Below the pieces are notes generated by a model, which made no database searches, had not been told where the DNA came from, and saw only the letters and a list, made by a program, of their open reading frames with translations. Below are positions 8,380-17,464 of a stretch of DNA of 64,000 nucleotides, in pieces. Origin of the DNA: Streptomyces cinnamoneus (lineage in GTDB: Bacteria; Actinomycetota; Actinomycetes; Streptomycetales; Streptomycetaceae); contig NZ_BMVB01000005.1 of assembly GCF_014650495.1 (NCBI RefSeq), positions 186,001 to 250,000 on the forward strand, read 5' to 3'. Each line of letters opens with the position of its first letter. Position 1 is the first letter of the stretch. The position numbers and the translations under genes were made by a program.

Positions 8380-9111
8380 ATGAAATTCGCCGTCATCGGC
8401 GGTACCGGTCTGATCGGGTCGCAGGTCGTGAAGAAGCTGAACGCCGCCGGGCACGAGGCCGTGCCGCACTCGCTGTCTACAGGTATCGACGTGATCACCG
8501 GCCGGGGCGTGGAGGAGGCGGTGGCCGGAGCCGACGGCGTCGTCAACCTGACGAATTCCCCGACCTTCGACGATGCTTCTCCCGCCTTCTTCCAGACCTC
8601 GATGGACAACCTCCTGGCCGCCGGCCACAAGGGCGGGGTGGGGCACTTCGTCATCCTCTCGATCGTCGGCGCGGACCAGGTGCCCAACCTCGCCTATTAC
8701 CGCGCCAAGGTCTTGCAGGAAGACATCCTCAAGGCCGGTCCGATCCCCTACTCGATCGTCCGCGCCACCCAGTTCATGGAGTTCATCGCCGCCGTCATGT
8801 CCTGGTCGACCGAGGGCGACACCGTCCGCCTGCCCACCACCGCACTCCAGCCGATCGCCGCCCAGGATCTCTCCGACACCGTCGCCGAAGTCGCCGCCGG
8901 TACCCCTTTGAACGCAACCCTCAACATCGGCGGGCCCGACGTCCGTCCCCTCGATGAACTCGGCCGGATGACCTTGAACGCCCGACCCGACGGCCGCACG
9001 GTCGTCACCGACGACACCGCCGGCATGTTCGCCGCCGTTGACGGCGATGTGCTCATCACCAAGGGCGACGCACGCATCGCCCCCACCCACTACACCGACT
9101 GGCTCGCCTGA
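8380..9111 (+). CDS. NmrA-like NAD(P)-binding protein (atypical SDR)
   Basis: 243 residues with an N-terminal Rossmann motif FAVIGGTGLIGSQV (residues 3-16), a YYRAK segment at the SDR Tyr-x-x-x-Lys position, and the IVRATQF stretch typical of NmrA/atypical SDRs. A ribosome site GAAAGGTGA precedes the ATG. It may be a redox sensor or a reductase. The 252 bases before it hold no other gene. Confidence 0.85.
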   Translation: MKFAVIGGTGLIGSQVVKKLNAAGHEAVPHSLSTGIDVITGRGVEEAVAGADGVVNLTNSPTFDDASPAFFQTSMDNLLAAGHKGGVGHFVILSIVGADQVPNLAYYRAKVLQEDILKAGPIPYSIVRATQFMEFIAAVMSWSTEGDTVRLPTTALQPIAAQDLSDTVAEVAAGTPLNATLNIGGPDVRPLDELGRMTLNARPDGRTVVTDDTAGMFAAVDGDVLITKGDARIAPTHYTDWLA

Positions 9112-9236
9112 CCCGGCGGGCCCACCACTGAAGACCTCGCCATGCCGGACATGCCGAACAATGAACAGGCGGCACCCGGCACGGGACGGATGAGGCGGTT
9201 CCCCGGAAATGCATCTGCGGAGCATGGGCGATTACC

Positions 9237-9254
9237 ATGGGTATATACACCCAT
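9237..9254. promoter_or_regulatory. Inverted repeat, possible operator
   Basis: ATGGGT and ACCCAT form perfect 6-base arms around the AT-rich spacer ATATAC, 110 bases before the esterase start. The A+T-rich centre in GC-rich surroundings suits a repressor site or a promoter element. The rest of 9112-9364 is featureless. Confidence 0.35.
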
Positions 9255-9364
9255 CAGGGGCTTGAACAAGGGCGGAGGCTTGGCCCACCGCTCCGCAGCC
9301 CGAGCGCAGCGCGGCGCTCTTCAGCGCCCTGCGCTCGTCACGATGCGCTCCAGGGAGTATTCCC

Positions 9365-10333
9365 ATGGCTGGTCGAGCCGCCTCAATTGTCCTTGAGCCC
9401 GAGGCACAGGAGCTCGCTGACGCAACCTCGCACCATCCGTTCCTGTACGAGCTGGACCCGACCGCAGCGCGCAAGGTGCTCGACGACCTCCAGGCCGCTC
9501 CGGTCGACAAGCTACCGGTCGACGAGGAGTGGGTCTCGGTCCCGGCAGCGGTGGGTGATGTGCGGGTACGCATCGTCAAGCCGCAGGGCGCCACCGGAAC
9601 ACTGCCCGTCGTGTTGTACATGCACGGCGGTGGCTGGGTGCTGGGCAATGCCGGTACCCACGACCGCCTGGTACGCGAGTTGGCGGTCAGCGCCCGTGCG
9701 GCAGTGGCCTTCGTGGAGTACACGCCGTCGCCGGAGGCGCACTATCCGGTGGCCATCGAGCAGGGCTACGCCACCGCGCAGTGGATCGCCCGCGAGGGGG
9801 CCTCCAAGGGGCTGGAGGCACAGCGCATGGCAGTGGCCGGGGAATCGGTCGGCGGGAACATGACCGCCGCACTCGCCCTCATGGCCAAGCAACGCGGTGA
9901 CGTCAAGTTCGTACAGCAGTCGATGTACTACCCGGTCACGGATGCGGCCATGAACACCGGTTCCTACGGCCAATTCGCCACCGGCTACTACTTGAGCCGC
10001 AAGCTGATGGAATGGTTCTGGGATGCTTACACGACCGACCCGGACCAACGCGCGGAGATCACCGCATCTCCCAACCGTGCCACCATCGAGCAACTCTCCG
10101 GCCTGCCGCCCGCCCTGCTGATCGTCGACGAAGCCGACGTGCTGCGCGATGAGGGCGAGGCGTACGCCGCGAAGCTCCGAGCAGCCGGCGTTCCGGTGAC
10201 CACGGTGCGCTACGACGGCACGGTCCACGACTTCATGATGCTCAACTCGCTGAGTCACTCCGAAGCCGCCCGCGGAGCCATCGACCAGGCAACGGCGTTC
10301 CTGCGCAACGCCCTTGGAACAGCGCAGGGCTGA
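9365..10333 (+). CDS. HSL-family alpha/beta hydrolase (esterase/lipase)
   Basis: 322 residues. The hormone-sensitive-lipase motif MHGGGW lies near residue 85, the nucleophile elbow GESVGG near 160, the acid in DEADVLRDEGE near 255, and the histidine in TVHDFM near 285. No signal peptide is present. It should hydrolyse short-chain or aromatic esters in the cytoplasm. Confidence 0.92.
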   Translation: MAGRAASIVLEPEAQELADATSHHPFLYELDPTAARKVLDDLQAAPVDKLPVDEEWVSVPAAVGDVRVRIVKPQGATGTLPVVLYMHGGGWVLGNAGTHDRLVRELAVSARAAVAFVEYTPSPEAHYPVAIEQGYATAQWIAREGASKGLEAQRMAVAGESVGGNMTAALALMAKQRGDVKFVQQSMYYPVTDAAMNTGSYGQFATGYYLSRKLMEWFWDAYTTDPDQRAEITASPNRATIEQLSGLPPALLIVDEADVLRDEGEAYAAKLRAAGVPVTTVRYDGTVHDFMMLNSLSHSEAARGAIDQATAFLRNALGTAQG

Positions 10334-10411
10334 TCGTTGCCAGAATGCGGTGCGTAGTAGCCTCAAGCAGATGCCCTTGCCTCAGACAGTTCCCGTGCGA
10401 AGAGCATTCGT

Positions 10412-10819
10412 TCAGTCGATGACGGCGGTCGCTTCGATCTCGACCAGGTGCTCGGGTACATCCAGTGCCGCTACGCCCAGCAGCGTGGCCGGCGGTACCG
10501 GGGTCACGCCCAGCTTCGCGGCCGCCCGGGTGATCCCCTCATAGAGCAGGGGCATCTTGTCGGGCGTCCAGTCGACGATGTAGACGGTCAGTTTCGCCAC
10601 GTCGTCGAAGGAACCGCCGGCCGCGGTCAGGGCGGTGCCGATGTTGAGGTAGCACTGCTCGACCTGAGCGGCGAGGTCGCCTTCGCCGACCACGACACCG
10701 TCCGCGTCCCAGGCGACCTGCCCGGCGATGAAGACCAGCTTCGACCCGGTCGCGATCGAGACCTGCCGGTAGGCGTCAAGCTCCGGCAACCCGCTGGGGT
10801 TTACGAGGGTGATGGCCAT
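10412..10819 (-). CDS. RidA-family protein lacking the catalytic arginine
   Basis: 135 residues, start ATG 10819 with GGAGG upstream. The fold signature is clear: LVFIAGQVAWD, then LNIGTALTAAGGSFDDV, ending EHLVEIEATAVID. In active RidA enamine/imine deaminases an arginine sits in VEVARL near residue 105. Here that segment is LGVAALDV, so the residue is alanine. This places it in a Rid subgroup without classic imine-deaminase activity. It is transcribed divergently from the HxlR regulator, which probably controls it. Confidence 0.88.
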   Translation of the reverse strand: MAITLVNPSGLPELDAYRQVSIATGSKLVFIAGQVAWDADGVVVGEGDLAAQVEQCYLNIGTALTAAGGSFDDVAKLTVYIVDWTPDKMPLLYEGITRAAAKLGVTPVPPATLLGVAALDVPEHLVEIEATAVID

Positions 10820-10930
10820 GCTGCGCCTTCCTCCATTGCTGCGAGAGCCGCTCTCTTGCAGTTACTCAGAAACCGTAGGAGAGTGGCCGCCGACATGGAA
10901 GAACGCACTTTTCGGTGACTGGGGAACCTG

Positions 10931-11311
10931 ATGGTGACCAAGCAGTTCAGCGGCTCGCCAGAGGATGCGGACCTCAGGCGTGCGGACTCCCTGGCGCGGG
11001 AGATCTTCTCGGACATCGCCAACAAGTGGGCACTCCTGATCATCGAGTCTCTCGGTGGACACACCCTGCGCTTCAGCGAGCTGCGGAACGAGATCGAGGG
11101 CATCAGCCACAAGATGCTCACCCAGAACCTGCGCATGCTGGAGCGCAACGGCCTGATCGAACGGACGGTGCACCCCGTCGTGCCACCGCGGGTCGAGTAC
11201 ACCCTCACCGAGGCGGGCCAAGCCCTGCGGGTGACGATCGACGGACTGTGCAACTGGACCCACCACTACCTCGGTCACATCGAAGCCTCCCGTCACCGCT
11301 TCGAAGCCTGA
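10931..11311 (+). CDS. HxlR-family transcriptional regulator
   Basis: 126 residues, one winged helix-turn-helix. Core: NKWALLIIESLGG, then RFSELRNEIEGISHKMLTQNL (recognition helix) and the wing VPPRVEYTLTEAG. The 111-base gap to the divergent rid gene is the likely operator region. HxlR proteins often sense aldehydes or redox state. Confidence 0.92.
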   Translation: MVTKQFSGSPEDADLRRADSLAREIFSDIANKWALLIIESLGGHTLRFSELRNEIEGISHKMLTQNLRMLERNGLIERTVHPVVPPRVEYTLTEAGQALRVTIDGLCNWTHHYLGHIEASRHRFEA

Positions 11312-11364
11312 CGGGTGGACCACTCGCATGCCGCCCCCAGGCCCCGCGCCGAGGAGGGCAAGAC

Positions 11365-11593
11365 CGGACGCGCGGAGTGCGTAGTAGTCCCGGGTGCGTC
11401 GGTCGAAGCGCACGGGCAGCTCCTGGCAAAGGGCTGGCCGGTCTCGCACTACGGGCCAGTGCCCCGTTTCCCGCCCGGACCGGTGGACGCTGCAGGTCTC
11501 CTGTACGGCTACAAGGGCCCCAAGTGGCTGCGCGGCATCGAGTGCATGACCCAGGACCGGCGCGGCTTCTGGGTGGAACGCGGCTATCAATCC
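11365..11593 (+). pseudogene. Molybdopterin-dependent oxidoreductase remnant with internal deletion
   Basis: The first part reads VVPGASVEAHGQLLAKGWPV then SHYGPVPRFPPG, the N-terminus of sulfite-oxidase-like molybdopterin oxidoreductases. It jumps directly to LYGYKGPKWLRGIE then CMTQDRRGFWVERGY, the extreme C-terminus. About 130 residues, including the cofactor-binding centre, are gone. The frame has no stop before the hairpin that follows. Confidence 0.7.
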
Positions 11594-11628
11594 GGTGGGC
11601 CGGCGGCGGTGCGCCGCCGGCCCACCGG
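11592..11628. terminator. Bidirectional terminator hairpin
   Basis: A perfect 17-bp stem (starting CCGGTGGGCCGG) closes a 3-base loop. It sits between the end of the oxidoreductase remnant (plus) and the end of the acetyltransferase gene (minus), where a shared terminator is expected. Confidence 0.75.
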
Positions 11629-11632
11629 GCTC

Positions 11633-12170
11633 TTACTTCCCGAGGTTATGCCGTGTGGCTCTGAAACGGGCTGTGCCTGTGGCGCCTTCGGCCGGGGTGG
11701 TGTCGTACCGCTCGAAGCCGGCCTTCTCCAGAACGCGGACGGAGGCCGGGTTCGACAGTTCCACGCCGGCGGTCACGGTGTGGACGCCTGGCGCAGCGAG
11801 GGCGAAGTCAGCGAGCGCCCGTGTGGCTTCGGTGGCGTAGCCCCGGCCGCGCCGGGAGGCGACGACGCCGTATCCGAGTTCGAGGGCCCCCTCGGCGGGC
11901 GGCCAGAACAGGCCGATCGAGCCCACGACAAGGCCGCTGTCCCGCTCGATGATCAGCCGGTGGCCGTACATGCCGAGCCAGGCGGGGTTGTCACCGAGGA
12001 GGCTCACGATGACGCCGTCGCCTTCGGAGGGAAAGTCCGCGGCCCAGTCAGCCGGCCGGGAGCTGTCCTCGCAGTCGAGGGCGGTAAGGGCCTCGGCCGC
12101 AGTCCAGGTGCGCAGGACGAGGCGCTCGGTGGTCAGCTCGGTGAGGTCCTTGGAAGGGGAGGAATGCACG
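11633..12170 (-). CDS. GNAT-family N-acetyltransferase (RimJ/RimL type)
   Basis: 179 residues from GTG 12170, chosen because AGGAG lies six bases upstream. An ATG at 12241 is in frame but has no ribosome site. Motifs: LTTERLVLRTW at the start, ELGYGVVASRRGRGYATEA (acetyl-CoA loop R-x-x-G-x-G/A) in the middle, and NPASVRVLEKAGFERY near the end. It probably acetylates a small molecule or a protein N-terminus. Confidence 0.87.
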
Positions 12171-12369
12171 TGTGACTCCTGGTCGTTGGAACGACCCGGA
12201 CCGCGTCGCGTCGCTTCAGCGCGCGGACCGGAAAAGGGCATGCTGAGAAAGGCCGTTGACGGCCATATTCATCAACCTCCCTGAGCTGACGTCACGTTCG
12301 CGCGCTTTTCGCACGCCAGGGTAACTCTGACAGGCCGGGCGGAGAGCTCCGAGCTCAGGCTGGGGTGTC

Positions 12370-12560
12370 TGTCAGCGCTCGCCTGGGCCGGGCGGGCTGT
12401 CCACGTCGAATCCCCGGCGAGGAAGACGGACGTGGCGCGCCCCTACCGGAGCCGAGGTCGAGGACTCGCATGCCCGTGCGCAGATCAAGGTCTCCCGGGC
12501 CAGGTGCTCCAGCGGACGCAATCCTTTCTTGTGTACATCGCCACCCCAGCCGGGGTATGG
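12370..12560 (-). pseudogene. SAM-dependent methyltransferase N-terminal fragment
   Basis: Across two minus-strand frames one sees PGWGGDVHKKGL / LEHLARE and then DLDLRTGMRVLDLGSGRG, the motif I SAM-binding loop of class I methyltransferases. The frames are broken and nothing follows the loop. Confidence 0.5.
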
Positions 12561-12819
12561 CCGTCCGCTTGCGGGCCACCGACGAGGCTCGTCCCGCCGC
12601 CCGCCCTCGTCCATCCGGCTCACCTGCGGAAGTGCCCGGAAGTGCCTCAGAGACCTGGGCGGTCTTGGCTGATGGACCGGGTCGCGGAGCCCGGCATCCC
12701 TGCGTGGTGAGCGGATGAGCGGGTGAGCGACGGCAGGCATGCGCGACGGTCCTTGGGGTCCGGGCGACGGGAAGGGAGTCCGCGGGACTCCAGGTCGTCG
12801 ATACCACAAAGACCATTGC

Positions 12820-13030
12820 CGTATCAGCAGGCGCCGAAGCGATCCTGTGAGGCCAGGAACGGTGTCCGCGTAGCGGACGGCCCAGGTGCCCATCGCGCGG
12901 ATGGGGACCAGCAGGGCCGTGCCGGCCTCGGTGAGGGCGTAGTCGACGCGCGGGGGCGCCTCGGCGCAACGCGCCCCACCAGGCCGTTGCGCTCCAGCGG
13001 GCCGTTTCCGCCGCGTGCTTGATCGTGTCG
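12820..13030 (-). pseudogene. HxlR-family regulator remnant
   Basis: LERNGLVGR in one frame and APPRVDYALTEAGTALL then IRAMGTWAVRYAD in the next recreate the recognition-helix end and wing of an HxlR regulator, with a frameshift between them and the N-terminus lost. It is divergent from the intact SDR gene at 13289, so it was probably its regulator. Nothing else is visible in 12242-13288 apart from the methyltransferase fragment. Confidence 0.55.
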
Positions 13031-13288
13031 TCACCCATGCCGGAATCCTCTGCACCGCTCGGCGGGCCACGAACCTCGGTCCGGCTCGTCCAAACGTTCA
13101 ATCGGGCCCGCCGTGTCAGCACCGGACTCCGGAGCGTCGGCCCCGATGGCACTCGCTGGGACAGGCAGGAGCGGAGGGTCACCGGACGGAGACGCCCATT
13201 GCGCCTTCTGCCCCTCCCGGGCTTACTTGAGCAGGGAATCCGGAGTTCGCCGCTGTGACACATCAACACCAATGAATGGGGAGTTGCC

Positions 13289-14062
13289 GTGGACGAGAAC
13301 CGCTTCGCCGGCAAGGTCGTCATCGTCACCGGCGGTGGATCCGGCATCGGCGCCGCCACCGCGCACCGCTTCGCGCGCGAAGGCGCCACGGTGATCGCCG
13401 CCGGACGGACCGAGGACAAACTCAAGCACGCTGCCGCCGCCGCACCCACTGGTTCGACCATGGTCACGCGGGTCGCGGACGTCTCCGACGAGTCCTCGGT
13501 CAACGCGCTGATCGCGGGCGTGACTGCGGAATACGGCCGGCTGGACGTGCTCGTCAACAACGCCGGCATCGGCGTGCCCGGAACCGTCGAGCACACCGAC
13601 ACCGCCACATGGCGTCACGTCATGGCAGTCGACATCGACAGTGTCTTCTTCGCCTCGCGGGCCGCGCTGCCCTCTCTGCGGCGCGTCGGTGGCTGCATCG
13701 TCAACGTCGGCTCGGCGTCCGGGCTCGGCGGGGACTGGGGCCTGGCCGCGTACAACGCCGCCAAGGGGGCACTGGTCAACCTCACCAACGCCATGGCGCT
13801 CGACCACGGCCACGAGGGCGTACGCGTCAACGCCGTGCACCCGAGTCTCACCCGCACCCCGGTAACCGCGCCCGTCATCGAGAACGAAGACATGATCGCC
13901 GCATTCCGTCAGCGCATCCCCATGCAGCGCCCCGCCGAGCCCTCCGAGGTCGCCGATGTCATCGCCTTCCTGGCCGGCCCCGACGCCCGCTTCGTCAACG
14001 GCGCCCACATTCCCGTGGACGGCGGGCTCAGTGCGTCCAGCGGTCAACCGCGCATGTTCTGA
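13289..14062 (+). CDS. Short-chain dehydrogenase/reductase
   Basis: 257 residues, GTG 13289 behind GGGGAG. Classical SDR: cofactor loop TGGGSGIG (residues about 12-19), NNAG near 90, catalytic Ser in VGSASG near 140, and YNAAK near 153-157. The C-terminal HIPVDGGLSAS completes the family signature. It is an NAD(P)-dependent oxidoreductase of unknown substrate. Its former HxlR regulator upstream is decayed. Confidence 0.92.
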   Translation: MDENRFAGKVVIVTGGGSGIGAATAHRFAREGATVIAAGRTEDKLKHAAAAAPTGSTMVTRVADVSDESSVNALIAGVTAEYGRLDVLVNNAGIGVPGTVEHTDTATWRHVMAVDIDSVFFASRAALPSLRRVGGCIVNVGSASGLGGDWGLAAYNAAKGALVNLTNAMALDHGHEGVRVNAVHPSLTRTPVTAPVIENEDMIAAFRQRIPMQRPAEPSEVADVIAFLAGPDARFVNGAHIPVDGGLSASSGQPRMF

Positions 14063-14308
14063 GTAACCGCACGCGGACGCCGGACCGGGCCTCGGCCGCC
14101 CCGGCCCGGCGGCCTCCGTGACACTGCCGGGCCTACCGATTCGCTTGGGGGTGGTCCACGCCGACGAGCAGAACGAGGCATTCCCCCGACGGACTGCTCG
14201 GGCCGCAGGAGGTCCTCGCGCCGCCCGAGCGGGTCAACGAGATCCGCCGGCCCAGCCGCTCCTCAACCACCCTGTATTTACGCGGAGTTGAGTGAGACAC
14301 TGCCGGGC

Positions 14309-15631
14309 ATGTTTTTCTCATTCACCCGAAGAAGCCGGTTTTCCACGCCCGCCTCAAGGGCCCCGGGAAACGGGTTACGCCGCCTGGGCGCACTGCTCGC
14401 CGCCGGTCTGCTCGCCCTCGGCCTACTGGTCGCAGGCGGCGGCCCCGCGGCCGCCGCCCCGCCGGACACGCACCGCATGGCCACCTGGAACATGCAGGTC
14501 GGCACCACCCGCTGGGACGGGGTACGCACCCTGGCGCGTACCTTCGACGTGGTGGCGCTCCAGGAGGTGCCCAACAGACCGCCGGCCGGAGCCGTCCAGG
14601 ACGGACAGACAGGAAACGTCACCTCGTATCTGTGGCCGATCGGCGGCGGCTCCTACCGCTACCTGTACATCCTGCGCCAGCGGTCGCGGAACCTGGGCAT
14701 CGTCACCTCGTGGGTGCCCAACCGCGTGCAGGAGATCGGTGGCGCCTACCGCTCCGCCCTGGCCGTGACGAACACCGGCGACAACATCATGTTCGCCTCC
14801 ATCCATGCCGCCTCCAACGGCGGCAGGCCCAACGACGCCGCCTATCTGGTACGCCGCGTCTCCGACACCGCCTTCCAGCAGAACGTCGGCAACTGGGCGG
14901 TGCTGGGCGACTACAACCGCGCCCCGGGCGACCTCCAGTCCGACCGGTACATGCCCGGCAACGGACTGATCTACAACGGCGGCCAGGCCACCCAGCAGAA
15001 CGGCAACGAGCTGGACTACATGGTCTCCAACGTCGACACCGACAACTGGCAGGCGACGGTCAACCCCAACTACGGCAGCGACCACTGGCCCGTCGGCTTC
15101 AGCGCCCTGCAGGCCGCGGCCGGGCCACGGCAGTTCACCGTCCATGCCGACAACAGCGACCGCCTGCTCGACGTCTACCGCGGCAACACCGCCAACGGCA
15201 CCCACGTGATCACCTACCACGCCAACGGCGCCGCCAACCAGCGCTGGACGCTCCGCGCGGTCGGCCGCAACGGTGACTCCGGACAACCGCTGTACAAGCT
15301 GGTCAGCGCCCGCAGCGGCAAGTGCCTCGACGTCAACCGTGGTCAGGCCAGCGGCGACGGCGACTGGCTGAACATCTGGGACTGCCACAACTGGGACGGC
15401 GCCCCACTGCCGGGCGGATACGCGCGCGACACCCAGAACTTCACCCTGGAGCACCCCGAACCGCGCTTCCCGAACCTCACCGTGCTGCGCAACAACGGCA
15501 CCCACCGCTTCGCCAACATCCGCGGAAACGGCACCGGCGACGGCACCTGGGTCATCCAGTGGCCCTACCAGACGAACCCCAACGGCACTCCGGCGGTCAA
15601 CGAGACGTTCTACCTCCACCCGCAGTTCTGA
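14309..15631 (+). CDS. Secreted CdtB-like nuclease with ricin-type lectin domain
   Basis: 440 residues from ATG 14309; a TTG at 14288 is an alternative start. A twin-arginine-like or Sec signal (RR, then hydrophobic LLAAGLLALGLLVAG, AAAA cleavage) precedes residue about 55. Residues about 57-265 are an endonuclease/exonuclease/phosphatase domain closest in style to cytolethal distending toxin B: MATWNMQVG, VALQEVP, FASIHA, LGDYNRAPG and a final SDHWPVGF, so the Asn, Glu, His, Asp/Asn and Asp-His residues are all there. Residues about 270-440 are a ricin-B-like beta-trefoil (Q-x-W repeats such as NQRWTL, CLDVNRG). It is expected to be exported and to cut nucleic acid or phosphoinositide, with sugar binding by the tail. 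Confidence 0.85.
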   Translation: MFFSFTRRSRFSTPASRAPGNGLRRLGALLAAGLLALGLLVAGGGPAAAAPPDTHRMATWNMQVGTTRWDGVRTLARTFDVVALQEVPNRPPAGAVQDGQTGNVTSYLWPIGGGSYRYLYILRQRSRNLGIVTSWVPNRVQEIGGAYRSALAVTNTGDNIMFASIHAASNGGRPNDAAYLVRRVSDTAFQQNVGNWAVLGDYNRAPGDLQSDRYMPGNGLIYNGGQATQQNGNELDYMVSNVDTDNWQATVNPNYGSDHWPVGFSALQAAAGPRQFTVHADNSDRLLDVYRGNTANGTHVITYHANGAANQRWTLRAVGRNGDSGQPLYKLVSARSGKCLDVNRGQASGDGDWLNIWDCHNWDGAPLPGGYARDTQNFTLEHPEPRFPNLTVLRNNGTHRFANIRGNGTGDGTWVIQWPYQTNPNGTPAVNETFYLHPQF

Positions 15632-16050
15632 TCCCGTGGGCGAGGAGCGCGGCACTCGCCGCCTCCATGCCGCTTCAAGACCGCAATGGTCCGGAAGGGG
15701 GGCATGCGCCTGAGTCCGAACGTCAGCCGGCGGCACCGCCTTCCCATACGCCCCGGCCATCCCGGGCCGCTACCGCATCCCCCAGCTCACCACCGGCTCC
15801 TCGGACCGCGATCGCAGCGGCCCCGGCGACGACCGCCGAAAGTGCGAGGTCGACACCCACGGCTTCCGACAGGCGATCTCCATCGCTCTCCGCCGGGGCG
15901 CCATCGGTCACACCGACGTCCCCGGCCACACGGCCGGCGAGCCCCGGCTGCCCCGACCGCCTCGCGCTCGGGGCAGCTCGGTTCCATGGCCTCCCTCAGC
16001 CTCTCGGGTCGGCCATCAGGGCCCGCACGCACCGCAGGCTCATGCCCCGG
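15632..16050. other. 419-base stretch without a recognisable gene
   Basis: Open frames here are GC-rich noise. None matches a family I know. It separates two convergent secreted-protein genes. No strong hairpin with a T-tract is seen. Confidence 0.5.
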
Positions 16051-16965
16051 TCAGCCGAAGAAGACCGAGGAGATGGCGTTGTCGAATCCGATGGTCGCAA
16101 GGTCGGACACATCACCGTTGACGACCTTGGACTTGCCCGTGCAATTCCGCTCGGACCAGATCTTCAGACTGCCCTGGGCCTGGAGGGAGGAGGCGACGTT
16201 GTCCCGGGCCACGTTCTGGCACCCCTTGCCGGCCAGGCCCTGGGAGGGGTCGCCGAAGTTCCGGTCGTCGAAGAGAACAACACTGGTGGCGGGCTTGGGC
16301 TGCGGGCTGCCACTGCCGGTGTTGCCAACGCCGACGCCCGCCTTCTTTCCGTCGGGGGCTACACCGAACCAGGTGCCCCCGACGCCCTGACCCTTGGTCT
16401 CGCCGGGCTTGGCGTCCTTGCTGAAGCGGTAGACGGGCCAGCCCCCGACCGTGACCTGGAGGGTGCCGTCGTCCCGCTTGACGGTGCCGACCTTCGACCT
16501 GTCGACGCCGTCGAGGAAAACCTTGCCGCCCGGTGCGACGACGACCGGCGGCCACGTCGACGCGCACTCGCCGTTGCACGTGGACTTCGACGGGTCCGCG
16601 GTGTCCTTGTCGAACCGATAGAGGGTGAATCCGGCACCGTTGACCACCACCGGGTTCAGCGCACCGGCCTTCGACGCGGACAGCTGCACCCACTGCTGTG
16701 CCTCCGGCTTCACCGCCGGCTTTCCCGGCTCGTTCGCCCAGTCCCCCGTCCTGGGCGGGGCGTTGTTCGCCTTCGCGGTGCCGCCGAGGAGGCTCAGGCC
16801 CTGCCCGGCCGACGGACTGCCGTCAGCAGACTTGCCCTGGCCCGCCGCGGCTGCAGCCGAAGAAGCGGGTGCGGAGCTGCCCTTATCGTCTCCGCCACAA
16901 GCAGAAAGCAGAAGTGCTCCACTCGTGGCGACGCAGACGATCACTGCGGTGCGCTTACGGCTCAT
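16051..16965 (-). CDS. Lipoprotein with YxFxxD repeats and a crystallin/I36-like tail
   Basis: 304 residues. A lipobox LLSAC lies at residues about 19-23, so it should be a membrane-anchored exported lipoprotein, followed by an Ala/Ser/Gly linker. Residues about 95-205 hold two copies of the COG4315-type secreted repeat (VVVNGAGFTLYRFDKD and TVGGWPVYRFSKD). The last about 75 residues (VVLFDDRNFGD, CQNVARD, GFDNAISSVFF) look like a beta/gamma-crystallin or peptidase-inhibitor I36 module. The COG4315 family has no firm function. Confidence 0.8.
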   Translation of the reverse strand: MSRKRTAVIVCVATSGALLLSACGGDDKGSSAPASSAAAAAGQGKSADGSPSAGQGLSLLGGTAKANNAPPRTGDWANEPGKPAVKPEAQQWVQLSASKAGALNPVVVNGAGFTLYRFDKDTADPSKSTCNGECASTWPPVVVAPGGKVFLDGVDRSKVGTVKRDDGTLQVTVGGWPVYRFSKDAKPGETKGQGVGGTWFGVAPDGKKAGVGVGNTGSGSPQPKPATSVVLFDDRNFGDPSQGLAGKGCQNVARDNVASSLQAQGSLKIWSERNCTGKSKVVNGDVSDLATIGFDNAISSVFFG

Positions 16966-17053
16966 GGTCTCTCCCCCAGGATCATGGGCTCCGGTCCGGA
17001 CCCGAAGCCGTCACCGGCTCGTACGGCCCGGGCCCCGGGGCAGCCTCACCCGG

Positions 17054-17400
17054 TTACTTGCCCGATACACGTCCGATACGAAGTAACAACGCAGCGGTAG
17101 CTACGAGCCGGGCATTCGCGCGTGCATGCGCCGGGGCGGCCTGCGGCAGCGGCTGGACGACGGCGCGCGACGAATACGCCTTGTCGGCCAGGACCGCGTC
17201 CGGCCTGACGCGCGGTCTTCCGACGGGCCGCGGCACCCGGATCGTGGCCATGACCTGTCCGAAGGCGGATGCGTCGCCGGCCTGTCCGGGCGTGAGGACG
17301 AAGCACAGCGGGCGGCAGCGACCGTCAGCAGCCAGGTGCATTTCGCCCGCGCCGAGGCCGCCGACAACGAGCCCCCCTCCGAGCGTCGGAGTCTCAGCCG
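17054..17400 (-). pseudogene. IS5-family transposase fragment
   Basis: The minus strand reads MHLAADGRCRPLCFVLTPGQ, then GRPRVRPDAVLADKAYSSRA, the central DDE core of IS5-group transposases. Both ends and the terminal repeats are missing. It marks the downstream boundary of the polyketide operon. 16966-17053 holds nothing else. Confidence 0.75.
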
Positions 17401-17464
17401 CACCGGATCCAGCCGACCTGCCACTACCCACCGGAAGCCGGCGGACCCCCAGCGCCGGTGGCGG

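Noticed and set aside
14309..15631. A complete cytolethal distending toxin locus
   Set aside because: Only one gene is present, with no separate CdtA/CdtC. The lectin is fused, so the holotoxin label is not justified.
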